Assembly (NCBI RefSeq): GCF_002303925.1
Contig: NZ_MRCS01000027.1
Coordinates: 25,665-89,664 of the forward strand
From: Pseudomonas sp. ACN8
GTDB lineage: Bacteria; Pseudomonadota; Gammaproteobacteria; Pseudomonadales; Pseudomonadaceae
Reading direction: 5' to 3'
DNA length: 64,000 nt
Part shown: positions 44,113 through 52,469 of the stretch, piece after piece
How positions within the stretch are numbered: the first letter of the stretch is position 1
Layout of the letters: every line of letters starts with the position of its first letter
Position numbers and translations under genes: made by a program
The notes under the pieces: generated by a model
The model's input: the letters and a program-made list of their open reading frames with translations, nothing else
Told to the model about the DNA's origin: nothing
Database searches by the model: none

Positions 44113-44141
44113 AGTCTAGTCACGGGTCGAAGGCATCGCAA
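44113..44141 (-). promoter_or_regulatory. Candidate sigma-70 promoter of arsR-metK
   Basis: On the minus strand TTGCGA (44136-44141) and TAGACT (44113-44118) are spaced by 17 bp, upstream of the ArsR start at 44103. The palindrome at 44142 directly abuts the -35 box. Confidence 0.5.
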
Positions 44142-44171
44142 GAGCAATATCAAAAAGTTTTGATATTGCTC
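44142..44171. promoter_or_regulatory. Perfect 14-bp palindrome, probable ArsR-type operator
   Basis: GAGCAATATCAAAA (44142-44155) and its exact complement TTTTGATATTGCTC (44158-44171) are separated by AG. It lies in the divergent region between arsR-metK and tkt, next to the arsR -35 box. It resembles ArsR-family operator dyads. Confidence 0.75.
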
Positions 44172-44364
44172 GATAGATGGCACTTCCGGACGTTAGCTTC
44201 AGTCAACAAACGGACGGCGGAAAGGTTTCACCAGGCGAAACCGTCGTTATCCATTGGAAAAACGCCTTCAGATGACTATCTGTCATTGCCCCGAGGCGTC
44301 CCGGTGAGGGAAAATGCTCGCCTTTTTTCCGTTTCGTTTTATTCAAGCCCCCAGGAGAACAGCG

Positions 44365-46362
44365 ATGCCTAGCCGTCGTGAGCGTGCCAACGCCATTCGT
44401 GCCCTCAGCATGGATGCCGTGCAAAAAGCCAACAGCGGCCATCCCGGTGCCCCGATGGGTATGGCGGATATCGCCGAGGTACTTTGGCGCGACTACCTCA
44501 AGCACAACCCGAGCAATCCATCGTTCGCCGACCGTGACCGCTTCGTGCTGTCCAACGGCCACGGCTCGATGTTGATCTACTCGCTGCTGCACCTGACCGG
44601 CTACGACCTGTCGATCGACGACCTCAAGCAGTTCCGTCAACTGCACAGCCGCACCCCGGGCCACCCGGAACTCGGCTACACCCCGGGCGTTGAAACCACC
44701 ACCGGTCCACTGGGCCAGGGCCTGGCCAACGCCGTGGGTTTTGCCCTGGCTGAAAAAGTCATGGCGGCGCAGTTCAACCGTCCTGGCCACAACATCGTCG
44801 ACCACCACACCTATGTGTTCCTGGGTGATGGCTGCATGATGGAAGGCATTTCCCACGAAGTCGCTTCCCTGGCCGGTACCTTGGGCCTGGGCAAGCTGAT
44901 CGCCTTCTACGATGACAACGGCATCTCCATCGATGGTGAAGTCGAAGGCTGGTTCACCGACGACACGCCGAAGCGTTTTGAGTCCTACAACTGGCAAGTG
45001 ATCCGCAATGTCGACGGTCACGACCCGGAAGAGATCAAGACTGCGATTGACACTGCACGCAAAAGCGATCAGCCAACCCTGATCTGCTGCAAGACCACCA
45101 TCGGTTTCGGTTCGCCGAACAAGCAAGGCAAGGAAGATTGCCACGGCGCCCCACTGGGTGACGCGGAAATCGCCCTGACCCGTGCGGCGCTGAAGTGGAA
45201 CCACGGCCCGTTCGAAATTCCGGCCGATATCTACGCCGAGTGGGACGCCAAGGAAGCAGGTCGCGCCGTGGAAGCCGAGTGGGATCAGCGTTTCGCTGCC
45301 TACTCCGCTGCGTTCCCGACTGAAGCCAGCGAACTGGTGCGTCGTCTGAGCGGTGACCTGCCAGCTGACTTCAGCGAAAAAGCCTCGGCCTACATCGCCG
45401 AAGTGGCCGCCAAGGGCGAAACCATCGCCAGCCGTAAAGCCAGCCAGAATGCCCTGAACGCATTCGGCCCGTTGCTGCCTGAGTTCCTCGGCGGTTCGGC
45501 TGACCTGGCCGGTTCCAACCTGACCCTGTGGAAAGGTTGCAAAGGCGTCACCGCCGAAGACGCCAGCGGCAACTACATGTATTACGGCGTGCGCGAGTTC
45601 GGCATGACTGCAATCATGAACGGCGTCGCCCTGCACGGCGGCCTGGTGCCTTACGGCGCGACCTTCCTGATGTTCATGGAATACGCCCGCAACGCGGTGC
45701 GCATGTCGGCCCTGATGAAGCAGCGTGTGATCCACGTCTACACCCACGACTCCATCGGTCTTGGCGAAGACGGCCCGACTCACCAGCCAATCGAGCAACT
45801 GGCCAGCCTGCGCTGCACGCCGAACCTCGATACCTGGCGCCCAGCCGACGCCGTTGAATCGGCGGTGAGCTGGAAGTACGCACTGGAGCGCAAGGACGGC
45901 CCTTCGGCCCTGATCTTCTCCCGTCAGAACCTGCAGCACCAAACCCGTGATGCCGGCCAGATCGCCGACATCAGCCGTGGTGGTTATGTACTCAAGGACT
46001 GCGCGGGCGAGCCTGAGCTGATCCTGATCGCTACCGGTTCGGAAGTCGGTCTGGCCGTTCAAGCCTACGACAAGCTGACCGAGCAGGGCCGCAAGGTTCG
46101 CGTGGTTTCCATGCCGTGCACCAGCGTGTTCGATGCCCAGGACGCCGGCTACAAGCAATCGGTACTGCCGTTGCAGGTCAGCGCCCGTATCGCCATCGAG
46201 GCCGCTCACGCGGACTACTGGTACAAGTACGTGGGCCTGGAAGGCCGCGTGATCGGCATGACCACCTACGGCGAGTCGGCGCCTGCGTCGGCCTTGTTCG
46301 AAGAGTTCGGTTTCACCCTGGAAAACATCCTGGGTCAGGCTGAAGAGCTGCTGGAAGACTAG
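44365..46362 (+). CDS. tkt: Transketolase
   Basis: This 665-residue thiamine-diphosphate enzyme of the pentose phosphate pathway makes and uses erythrose-4-phosphate and other sugar phosphates. Conserved parts are NSGHPGAPMGMADIAEVLW at the N terminus, GDGCMMEGISHE (ThDP-binding) and the pyrimidine-domain REFGMTAIMNGVALHGG. The ATG at 44365 has AGGAG eight bases upstream. It is divergent from arsR-metK; epd follows after a REP pair. Confidence 0.97.
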   Translation: MPSRRERANAIRALSMDAVQKANSGHPGAPMGMADIAEVLWRDYLKHNPSNPSFADRDRFVLSNGHGSMLIYSLLHLTGYDLSIDDLKQFRQLHSRTPGHPELGYTPGVETTTGPLGQGLANAVGFALAEKVMAAQFNRPGHNIVDHHTYVFLGDGCMMEGISHEVASLAGTLGLGKLIAFYDDNGISIDGEVEGWFTDDTPKRFESYNWQVIRNVDGHDPEEIKTAIDTARKSDQPTLICCKTTIGFGSPNKQGKEDCHGAPLGDAEIALTRAALKWNHGPFEIPADIYAEWDAKEAGRAVEAEWDQRFAAYSAAFPTEASELVRRLSGDLPADFSEKASAYIAEVAAKGETIASRKASQNALNAFGPLLPEFLGGSADLAGSNLTLWKGCKGVTAEDASGNYMYYGVREFGMTAIMNGVALHGGLVPYGATFLMFMEYARNAVRMSALMKQRVIHVYTHDSIGLGEDGPTHQPIEQLASLRCTPNLDTWRPADAVESAVSWKYALERKDGPSALIFSRQNLQHQTRDAGQIADISRGGYVLKDCAGEPELILIATGSEVGLAVQAYDKLTEQGRKVRVVSMPCTSVFDAQDAGYKQSVLPLQVSARIAIEAAHADYWYKYVGLEGRVIGMTTYGESAPASALFEEFGFTLENILGQAEELLED

Positions 46363-46397
46363 CACCGTGCGGTGGTCTCACGACCACCGCTGTCCCC

Positions 46398-46497
46398 TGT
46401 AGGAGCGAGCCTGCTCGCGATGGTCGTCAACGATAACGTGGGGTGCCTGAATGCCCGCGTTGCCTGAGCCGCAATCGCGAGCAGGCTCGCTCCTACA
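46398..46497. repeat. REP pair between tkt and epd
   Basis: TGTAGGAGCGAGCCTGCTCGCGAT at 46398 and ATCGCGAGCAGGCTCGCTCCTACA ending 46497, with interior GTCGTCAACGATAACGTGG. Confidence 0.92.
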
Positions 46498-46549
46498 AGG
46501 GTTGTGTTGTTAATGCGATTTCGATCTACCTGCGTCTATCGAGAACCCC

Positions 46550-47602
46550 ATGCCTCAACCGCGTCCCTACAAAGTTGCACTCAACGGCTACGGCCGGATT
46601 GGTCGTTGTGTCTTGCGTGCGTTGTTTGAGCGAGGTGAGAAGGCCGGGTTCGAGATTGTCGCGATCAACGATCTGGCGGACATGGCCAGCATCGAATACC
46701 TGACACGTTTCGACTCCACCCACGGGCGTTTTCCCGGTGAGGTGAAAGTCGACGGCGATTGTCTGCATATCAATGGCGACTGCGTGAAGGTCCTGCGCAG
46801 TGCCACCCCCGAAGGCATCGATTGGGCGTCCCTGGGCGTCGATCTGGTGCTGGAGTGTTCCGGCGCTTATCACACCCGCGCAGACGGCCAGCGTTTCCTC
46901 GACGCTGGCGCCCCGCGCGTGCTCTTTTCCCAGCCGATGGCCAGCGAGACGGACGTCGACGCGACCATCGTCTATGGCGTGAACCAGGATTGCCTGACCG
47001 GCGACGAGTTACTGGTGTCCAATGCGTCCTGCACCACCAACTGCGGCGTGCCGTTGTTGCGCCTGCTGAATCAGGCCATTGGTCTGGATTACGTGTCGAT
47101 CACCACCATTCACTCGGCAATGAACGATCAGCCGGTCATCGATGCCTATCACCACGAAGACCTGCGCCGCACCCGCTCGGCGTTCCAGTCGGTGATTCCG
47201 GTGTCCACCGGTCTGGCGCGTGGTATCGAGCGCCTGCTGCCGGAACTTGCCGGCCGAATTCAGGCCAAAGCCGTGCGGGTGCCGACGGTCAACGTGTCCT
47301 GCCTCGATATCACGATGCAGACCGCCACCGCGACCGACGCCACCGAGGTCAACCGGATACTGCGCGAAGCCGCCACCAGCGGCCCGCTCAAAGGCCTTCT
47401 GGCCTATACCGAGCTACCCCACGCAAGCTGTGATTTCAACCATGACCCACATTCGGCGATCGTCGATGCCAGTCAGACCCGCGTTTCCGGCCCTCGGCTG
47501 GTGAACATCCTGGCCTGGTTCGACAACGAATGGGGTTTTGCCAACCGAATGCTGGACGTTGCAGAACACTATCTGCAAACAGCAACTTCAAAAAAACCGT
47601 AG
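46550..47602 (+). CDS. epd: D-erythrose-4-phosphate dehydrogenase
   Basis: Epd (350 residues) oxidises erythrose-4-phosphate to 4-phosphoerythronate, the first step of pyridoxal-phosphate synthesis. It is GAPDH-like: the NAD fold begins VALNGYGRIGRCVLRALF, the catalytic Cys is in SNASCTTNCG, and NEWGFANRM lies near the end. Its position after tkt and before pgk matches the classic epd-pgk-fba arrangement, which favours Epd over GAPDH. pgk follows after 12 bp. Confidence 0.93.
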   Translation: MPQPRPYKVALNGYGRIGRCVLRALFERGEKAGFEIVAINDLADMASIEYLTRFDSTHGRFPGEVKVDGDCLHINGDCVKVLRSATPEGIDWASLGVDLVLECSGAYHTRADGQRFLDAGAPRVLFSQPMASETDVDATIVYGVNQDCLTGDELLVSNASCTTNCGVPLLRLLNQAIGLDYVSITTIHSAMNDQPVIDAYHHEDLRRTRSAFQSVIPVSTGLARGIERLLPELAGRIQAKAVRVPTVNVSCLDITMQTATATDATEVNRILREAATSGPLKGLLAYTELPHASCDFNHDPHSAIVDASQTRVSGPRLVNILAWFDNEWGFANRMLDVAEHYLQTATSKKP

Positions 47603-47614
47603 GAAGTGCGACCC

Positions 47615-48778
47615 ATGACCGTGTTGAAGATGTCCGACCTCGATCTGCAAGGTAAGCGCGTATTGATCCGCGAAGACCTCAACGTCCCAGTCAAGGACGG
47701 TGTTGTCACCAGCGATGCGCGTATCCTGGCCTCGCTGCCGACCATCAAGCTGGCCCTGGAAAAAGGCGCGGCCGTGATGGTCTGCTCGCACCTTGGCCGT
47801 CCGACCGAAGGCGAGTTCTCGGCCGAGAACAGCCTCAAGCCAGTCGCTGACTACCTGAGCAAGGCCTTGGGCCGCGAAGTGCCACTGGTAGCTGACTACC
47901 TGGGCGGCGTCGACGTGAAAGCGGGCGACATCGTGCTGTTCGAAAACGTGCGCTTCAACAAGGGCGAGAAAAAGAACGCTGACGAACTGGCCAAGCAATA
48001 CGCCGCCCTGTGCGACGTGTTCGTGATGGACGCCTTCGGTACCGCTCACCGCGCCGAGGGTTCGACCCACGGCGTGGCCAAGTTCGCCAAGGTCGCTGCC
48101 GCCGGCCCGCTGCTGGCCGCTGAACTGGACGCACTGGGCAAAGCCCTGGGTGCCCCGGCCCAGCCAATGGCGGCCATTGTTGCCGGCTCCAAGGTGTCGA
48201 CCAAACTCGACGTGCTGAACAGCCTGAGCCAGATCTGCAACCAGTTGATCGTGGGTGGCGGCATCGCCAACACCTTCCTGGCCGCTGCCGGTCACCCGGT
48301 CGGTAAATCCCTGTACGAGCCGGACCTGCTGGACACCGCTCGCGCCATCGCCGCCAAGGTCAGCGTGCCGCTGCCAGTGGACGTGGTGGTTGCCAAGGAA
48401 TTCGCTGAAAGCGCCACTGCGACCGTCAAGCTGATCGCTGACGTCGCCGCCGACGACATGATCCTGGATATCGGCCCGCAGACCGCGGCGAATTTCGCCG
48501 AGCTGCTGAAGTCGTCGCAAACCATCCTGTGGAACGGTCCGGTCGGTGTATTCGAATTCGATCAGTTTGGTAATGGCACCAAAGTGTTGGCCCAGGCCAT
48601 CGCGGAGAGTGCCGCGTTCTCCATTGCCGGCGGTGGCGACACCCTGGCGGCCATCGACAAGTATGGCGTGGCCGAGCAGATCTCCTACATTTCTACCGGC
48701 GGTGGCGCGTTCCTCGAATTCGTCGAAGGCAAGGTCCTGCCAGCCGTTGAAGTCCTGGAAAGCCGGGCCAAGGCCTGA
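47615..48778 (+). CDS. pgk: Phosphoglycerate kinase
   Basis: Pgk (387 residues) exchanges phosphate between 1,3-bisphosphoglycerate and ADP. It has the substrate-binding REDLNVPVKDG, the CSHLGRPTEGEFS loop and the nucleotide-binding AGGGDTLAAI near the C terminus. The ATG at 47615 has AGGAAG upstream. It is 12 bp after epd; a small lipoprotein gene follows after 35 bp. Confidence 0.97.
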   Translation: MTVLKMSDLDLQGKRVLIREDLNVPVKDGVVTSDARILASLPTIKLALEKGAAVMVCSHLGRPTEGEFSAENSLKPVADYLSKALGREVPLVADYLGGVDVKAGDIVLFENVRFNKGEKKNADELAKQYAALCDVFVMDAFGTAHRAEGSTHGVAKFAKVAAAGPLLAAELDALGKALGAPAQPMAAIVAGSKVSTKLDVLNSLSQICNQLIVGGGIANTFLAAAGHPVGKSLYEPDLLDTARAIAAKVSVPLPVDVVVAKEFAESATATVKLIADVAADDMILDIGPQTAANFAELLKSSQTILWNGPVGVFEFDQFGNGTKVLAQAIAESAAFSIAGGGDTLAAIDKYGVAEQISYISTGGGAFLEFVEGKVLPAVEVLESRAKA

Positions 48779-48813
48779 GGGTCGCCCGTTCGACCAGGCA
48801 AGGGAGTGTTGAA

Positions 48814-49035
48814 ATGGTCAAGACGTTAGCACTGTTGATCGTCGCGGGTTCGCTGGTGGCTTGCGGGAGTAGCCCGAAGGCCACCCCGGAATCTGCGCCG
48901 TCCGAGTCGGACAAAGGCTGCTACCAGGCTGACTGGCAGGCGGAAACCAACCCGGTGCTCAACAAGCGTTCCGGGCCGGAAGGCCTGGACAAATACGAGA
49001 CTCAGGCACCCGCCAAGGAACATGGCTGCCCTTGA
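48814..49035 (+). CDS. Small lipoprotein of unknown function
   Basis: This 73-residue protein has a lipobox (SLVACGSS, Cys at residue 17) and a short Pro/Ser/Glu-rich linker. The mature part has two Cys residues (CYQADW and the final HGCP) that could bridge. It lies between pgk and fba; P. aeruginosa also has small hypothetical genes there. AGGGAG precedes the ATG. Confidence 0.75.
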   Translation: MVKTLALLIVAGSLVACGSSPKATPESAPSESDKGCYQADWQAETNPVLNKRSGPEGLDKYETQAPAKEHGCP

Positions 49036-49091
49036 CGGGTCTGACTCATTACTCAGGGCTGGCAGCGTGCGCCGTCAGTCGAGGGACACGG

Positions 49092-49424
49092 ATGAAAGGT
49101 TTTATCGCCGTTGCGGCGCTGGCGTTGTTGGCCGGTTGTGCTCAGTTGGACCTGTTCCAGTCGTCCGCGCCTGTGGATAACTGGACCACCTGGACCTGCG
49201 ACAGCCAGGCCAAAGTGCTGTGGCGCTACACCGACGACAGCCGCAGGGAAGTCGACGTGCGTCTGGGCGGTGCCGATCAGGTCTACCGCTTGAAACAGGA
49301 ACCGGGTGCATCGGGTTCGCTGTACAGCAACGACATGCTGGCGTTTCACATAAAAGGTGAGGAAGGCCTGGTTTACTGGGTCGCCACCAATGATTTGATC
49401 GGCCGTGGTTGCAAGACGCAATAA
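49092..49424 (+). CDS. MliC-like C-type lysozyme inhibitor lipoprotein
   Basis: This 110-residue lipoprotein (lipobox LLAGCAQ) has the MliC/PliC-like beta-barrel pattern: WTCDSQAKVLWRYTDD, VDVRLGGADQVYRLKQ, ASGSLYSNDMLAFHIKG and a terminal Cys in GRGCKTQ that likely pairs with the first Cys. MliC proteins guard peptidoglycan from host lysozyme at the outer membrane. The start is the ATG at 49092, with GAGGGACACGG upstream. Confidence 0.8.
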   Translation: MKGFIAVAALALLAGCAQLDLFQSSAPVDNWTTWTCDSQAKVLWRYTDDSRREVDVRLGGADQVYRLKQEPGASGSLYSNDMLAFHIKGEEGLVYWVATNDLIGRGCKTQ

Positions 49425-49440
49425 ACGGACTACGCCGTAC

Positions 49441-49543
49441 CTGTGGGAGCGAGCCTGCTCGCGATGGACGTTAACGATAACGCGGGGTACCTGAATGTCC
49501 TCGTTGTCTGGGCCACCATCGCGAGCAGGCTCGCTCCCACAGG
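49441..49543. repeat. REP pair upstream of fba
   Basis: TGTGGGAGCGAGCCTGCTCGCGAT at 49442 and ATCGCGAGCAGGCTCGCTCCCACA ending 49541, with interior GGACGTTAACGATAACGCGG. Confidence 0.92.
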
Positions 49544-49685
49544 GGTTCTGGGTAAGTTCTTGAGATTTTCGCAACACCCGAATCCGCAGCCCGGGCCAAC
49601 CCCCGATCTGCAAAAACTTGAATAGCCGCCGCCGCTACGGCAGGCTGGCACGATTAACGACCCTCAACCGGGAGAGATATACACA

Positions 49686-50750
49686 ATGGCACTTATCAGC
49701 ATGCGCCAGATGCTGGACCACGCAGCCGAGTTCGGCTACGGCGTTCCAGCCTTCAACGTCAACAACCTTGAGCAGATGCGCGCCATCATGGAAGCCGCTG
49801 ACAAGACTGACTCCCCGGTGATCGTCCAGGCTTCGGCGGGTGCTCGCAAATACGCCGGCGCACCGTTCCTGCGTCACCTGATCCTGGCAGCCATCGAAGA
49901 GTTCCCGCACATCCCGGTGTGCATGCACCAGGACCACGGTACCAGCCCTGACGTCTGCCAGCGCTCCATCCAACTGGGCTTCAGCTCGGTAATGATGGAC
50001 GGTTCCCTGGGCGAAGACGGCAAGACCCCGACCGACTACGACTACAACGTCCGTGTGACCCAACAGACCGTGGCCATGGCTCACGCCTGCGGCGTATCGG
50101 TAGAAGGCGAACTGGGTTGCCTGGGTTCGCTGGAAACCGGCATGGCCGGTGAAGAAGACGGCATCGGCGCCGAAGGCGTTCTGGATCACAGCCAGATGCT
50201 GACCGACCCGGAAGAAGCCGCTGACTTCGTAAAACGCACTCAGGTGGATGCCCTGGCCATCGCGATCGGCACCAGCCACGGCGCCTACAAGTTCACCAAG
50301 CCGCCTACCGGCGACGTGCTGGCCATCGACCGCATCAAGGAAATCCACAAGCGCATTCCGAACACTCACCTGGTGATGCACGGTTCGTCTTCGGTTCCGC
50401 AAGAGTGGCTGGCGATCATCAACCAGTACGGCGGCGACATCAAGGAAACCTACGGCGTACCGGTTGAAGAAATCGTCGAAGGCATCAAGCACGGCGTGCG
50501 CAAGGTCAACATCGACACCGACCTGCGCCTGGCATCCACTGGCGCAATGCGTCGCCTGATGGCCACCAACCCGAGCGAGTTCGACCCGCGTAAATTCTTC
50601 GGCGCCACCGTCACCGCCATGCGCGACGTGTGCATCGCTCGCTACGAAGCCTTCGGCACTGCCGGTAATGCTTCGAAGATCAAGGCGATCTCGTTGGAAG
50701 GGATGTACCAGCGTTATCTGAAAGGTGAGTTGAACGCCAAGGTCAACTAA
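49686..50750 (+). CDS. fba: Class II fructose-1,6-bisphosphate aldolase
   Basis: This 354-residue zinc enzyme cleaves fructose-1,6-bisphosphate (mainly gluconeogenic in Pseudomonas, which uses the Entner-Doudoroff route). It shows GYGVPAFNVNNLEQ, the metal-binding MHQDHGTSP, the VEGELGCLG loop and VMHGSSSVP. The family is the Calvin-cycle type class IIB. The ATG at 49686 follows GGGAGAGATATACACA. It ends at a terminator and closes the tkt-epd-pgk-fba block. Confidence 0.96.
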   Translation: MALISMRQMLDHAAEFGYGVPAFNVNNLEQMRAIMEAADKTDSPVIVQASAGARKYAGAPFLRHLILAAIEEFPHIPVCMHQDHGTSPDVCQRSIQLGFSSVMMDGSLGEDGKTPTDYDYNVRVTQQTVAMAHACGVSVEGELGCLGSLETGMAGEEDGIGAEGVLDHSQMLTDPEEAADFVKRTQVDALAIAIGTSHGAYKFTKPPTGDVLAIDRIKEIHKRIPNTHLVMHGSSSVPQEWLAIINQYGGDIKETYGVPVEEIVEGIKHGVRKVNIDTDLRLASTGAMRRLMATNPSEFDPRKFFGATVTAMRDVCIARYEAFGTAGNASKIKAISLEGMYQRYLKGELNAKVN

Positions 50751-50772
50751 GCCTTTAGCGTTTGAGTTTCAT

Positions 50773-50801
50773 AAAAAAGCCCGTCGAGAGACGGGTTTTT
50801 T
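50773..50801 (+). terminator. Terminator of fba
   Basis: Stem CCCGTC/GACGGG with a GAGA loop is followed by TTTTTT, 22 bp after the fba stop; the upstream A-run may make it bidirectional. Confidence 0.92.
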
Positions 50802-50920
50802 GTGGGCGTGTTACTTGTGGAATTATTGCGCTCGAGTGTTTGTGGTGAGAGTGGGGTTTTGTTGCTAAAGATGTAATAGTAATTTCAAACTGATATAAAA
50901 AACTGTCAGATATTACAGGT

Positions 50921-51385
50921 GTGCCAGTGCTGGTGGAAGCCTACTCTTTGAGCTCGCTTACTTACCGGATGAAAAAAATGGAAATCGAACAAAAAGATGG
51001 TGTCGAGTCTTGGGGTAACCTGAATGTTAAATTGAAACATCCAGATCATGATGAAAAGTTTGAGAGCCTTACGGGCTACAGCTATTTATCAATGGGTGAA
51101 GAATCCTTCAGGATTAAATTGGCTAAGACCATTGACGGGCATTTGTATTATATGGCGGCTGTGGGTAGCTGGAATCTTGAGATTAATAAAGAATACCCAC
51201 TAAAAGGAAACAGAGATCTTATTTTTGCGCATTTGGAGTTTGATGAAATTCCTGGTGATCAATATGCTGATGGTACGTTTCGTTTGACGAGGGGCAAGCC
51301 GTATCCTCAAGGAGTATTCGGTTTTTTTGAAGAAGGGGCTTTTTCGGCCTCGGGTGATTTTGAATTCCTAAAGGTTCGCGAATGA
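50921..51385 (+). CDS. Hypothetical protein in an AT-rich patch
   Basis: This frame gives 154 residues from a GTG at 50921; an ATG at 50969 (MKKMEIEQKDG) would give 138, and neither has a clear ribosome-binding site. The sequence is hydrophilic with no signal peptide and a probable beta-rich body (GHLYYMAAVGSWNLEIN, GTFRLTRGKPYPQG). I recognise no family. Codon use and the AT-rich flanks (50800-51430) differ clearly from neighbours, which suggests acquired DNA. Confidence 0.55.
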   Translation: MPVLVEAYSLSSLTYRMKKMEIEQKDGVESWGNLNVKLKHPDHDEKFESLTGYSYLSMGEESFRIKLAKTIDGHLYYMAAVGSWNLEINKEYPLKGNRDLIFAHLEFDEIPGDQYADGTFRLTRGKPYPQGVFGFFEEGAFSASGDFEFLKVRE

Positions 51386-51480
51386 TGTTGGTCTGATGCC
51401 GTACGGCAGACTCATAGAGCCTGCCGGTTTATTGGCTTTTGCATCACTCGTTAGTTTGAGTTTGCGTACCGCGCGTTTTA

Positions 51481-52146
51481 TTAGTTGTGATCAATATCCA
51501 GCTTGCTAAATGTCACTTTCCCGCCTTCAGTGGTGTACCCGGTGTTGTCCTGCACATAGACCCCGGCCTTGAAATACAGCGGTTTGTCGCGCCAGGTTGT
51601 GCTGATTTGCGTATCCCACTGATAGCCTGCGGCGCTGATGCCCAAGGCGCCGCCGGGGCTGAGGTGAATGAGGTAGTTGAACTCCTGGTCGAGTTTCACC
51701 CCGGTCGCGACGATGATCACCCGGCTTGTATCGTCATAGGGATGCATCCGGACCTTGGCAACGATATTGCCGGTGCCTGTGCTGGTTTTGTATTGGTATT
51801 CGACCTTCACCAGAGGTTTCTGGCTTTGATAGGCATGGATCTGGCCGATGACGATCTTCCCGGAACTCGGCACCTGATTTACTGCCAGAGTGGCATACAA
51901 CAAATTGTCAGCCTCCGGGTAGTACCAGTTTTTCAACGTGCCGTTGCTGTAGGTTTCACGTAATTCGGTGCGCGGATAAATCGCGTTTTCGGTACGGGAG
52001 CCGGTCACGGGCGCCCAGAAAAACAATGTACCGGTGTCGGAATGGAAGTATTGATCCTTGAAGCCGTCCACCAGCTTGGCGGTTTCGACGGTGTACGGCG
52101 GGCTGCCAACGGGAACGCTGAGGTTCCAGGTTGCGAGTTCGATCAT
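51481..52146 (-). CDS. Polysaccharide lyase family 7 (alginate lyase-like) protein
   Basis: This 221-residue protein is a single PL7 jelly-roll domain with the three family signatures: RTELRE (residues 59-64), QIH (102-104) and YFKAGVY (191-197), which line the alginate-binding cleft and hold the catalytic His/Tyr. It should cleave alginate or related polyuronates by beta-elimination. There is no signal peptide at the ATG at 52146, nor on the upstream extension to 52203. Unlike AlgL it is not in an alginate operon. Confidence 0.88.
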   Translation of the reverse strand: MIELATWNLSVPVGSPPYTVETAKLVDGFKDQYFHSDTGTLFFWAPVTGSRTENAIYPRTELRETYSNGTLKNWYYPEADNLLYATLAVNQVPSSGKIVIGQIHAYQSQKPLVKVEYQYKTSTGTGNIVAKVRMHPYDDTSRVIIVATGVKLDQEFNYLIHLSPGGALGISAAGYQWDTQISTTWRDKPLYFKAGVYVQDNTGYTTEGGKVTFSKLDIDHN

Positions 52147-52469
52147 GTCGGTTCTTCCACTTGGGTCATGCTGCACGGGCGTGCCAGAAGCTCTAGGCCG
52201 CACCTTTTAGGGCGGTCTTTATAAGCGTAGCGGGGGATTTTGTTAATGCCCGCCTGACGGGTGGTTGACGTCAACATCCTGTCGAAATGCCTTCTTCCGG
52301 GTTTTCATCGGACTGAGCGTTCGACCGTTAGTCGGTAAAAAGACACAATGATTAATTGATGGCTCACTGACACCTTCTGCTTTCGCAGAACCGGGTCTAG
52401 AGTGAAGTCACAGTATTTGTCCGGTTTTCACGAGAAACCGGCCTGACACCCCGCAATTAGAGAAGCAGC
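52147..52469. other. 323-bp gap between the lyase and GGDEF/EAL genes
   Basis: No gene is seen. It holds a TTCTGC/GCAGAA hairpin (52375-52390) and a CCGGTTT/AAACCGG inverted repeat (52421-52441) within 100 bp of the next start codon. Both could belong to the promoter or leader of the downstream gene. Confidence 0.5.

Noticed and set aside
44203..46365. A 720-residue open frame on the minus strand opposite tkt
   Set aside because: Transketolase on the plus strand has complete family motifs; the opposite frame is open only because of GC-rich third positions and shows no recognisable domain.
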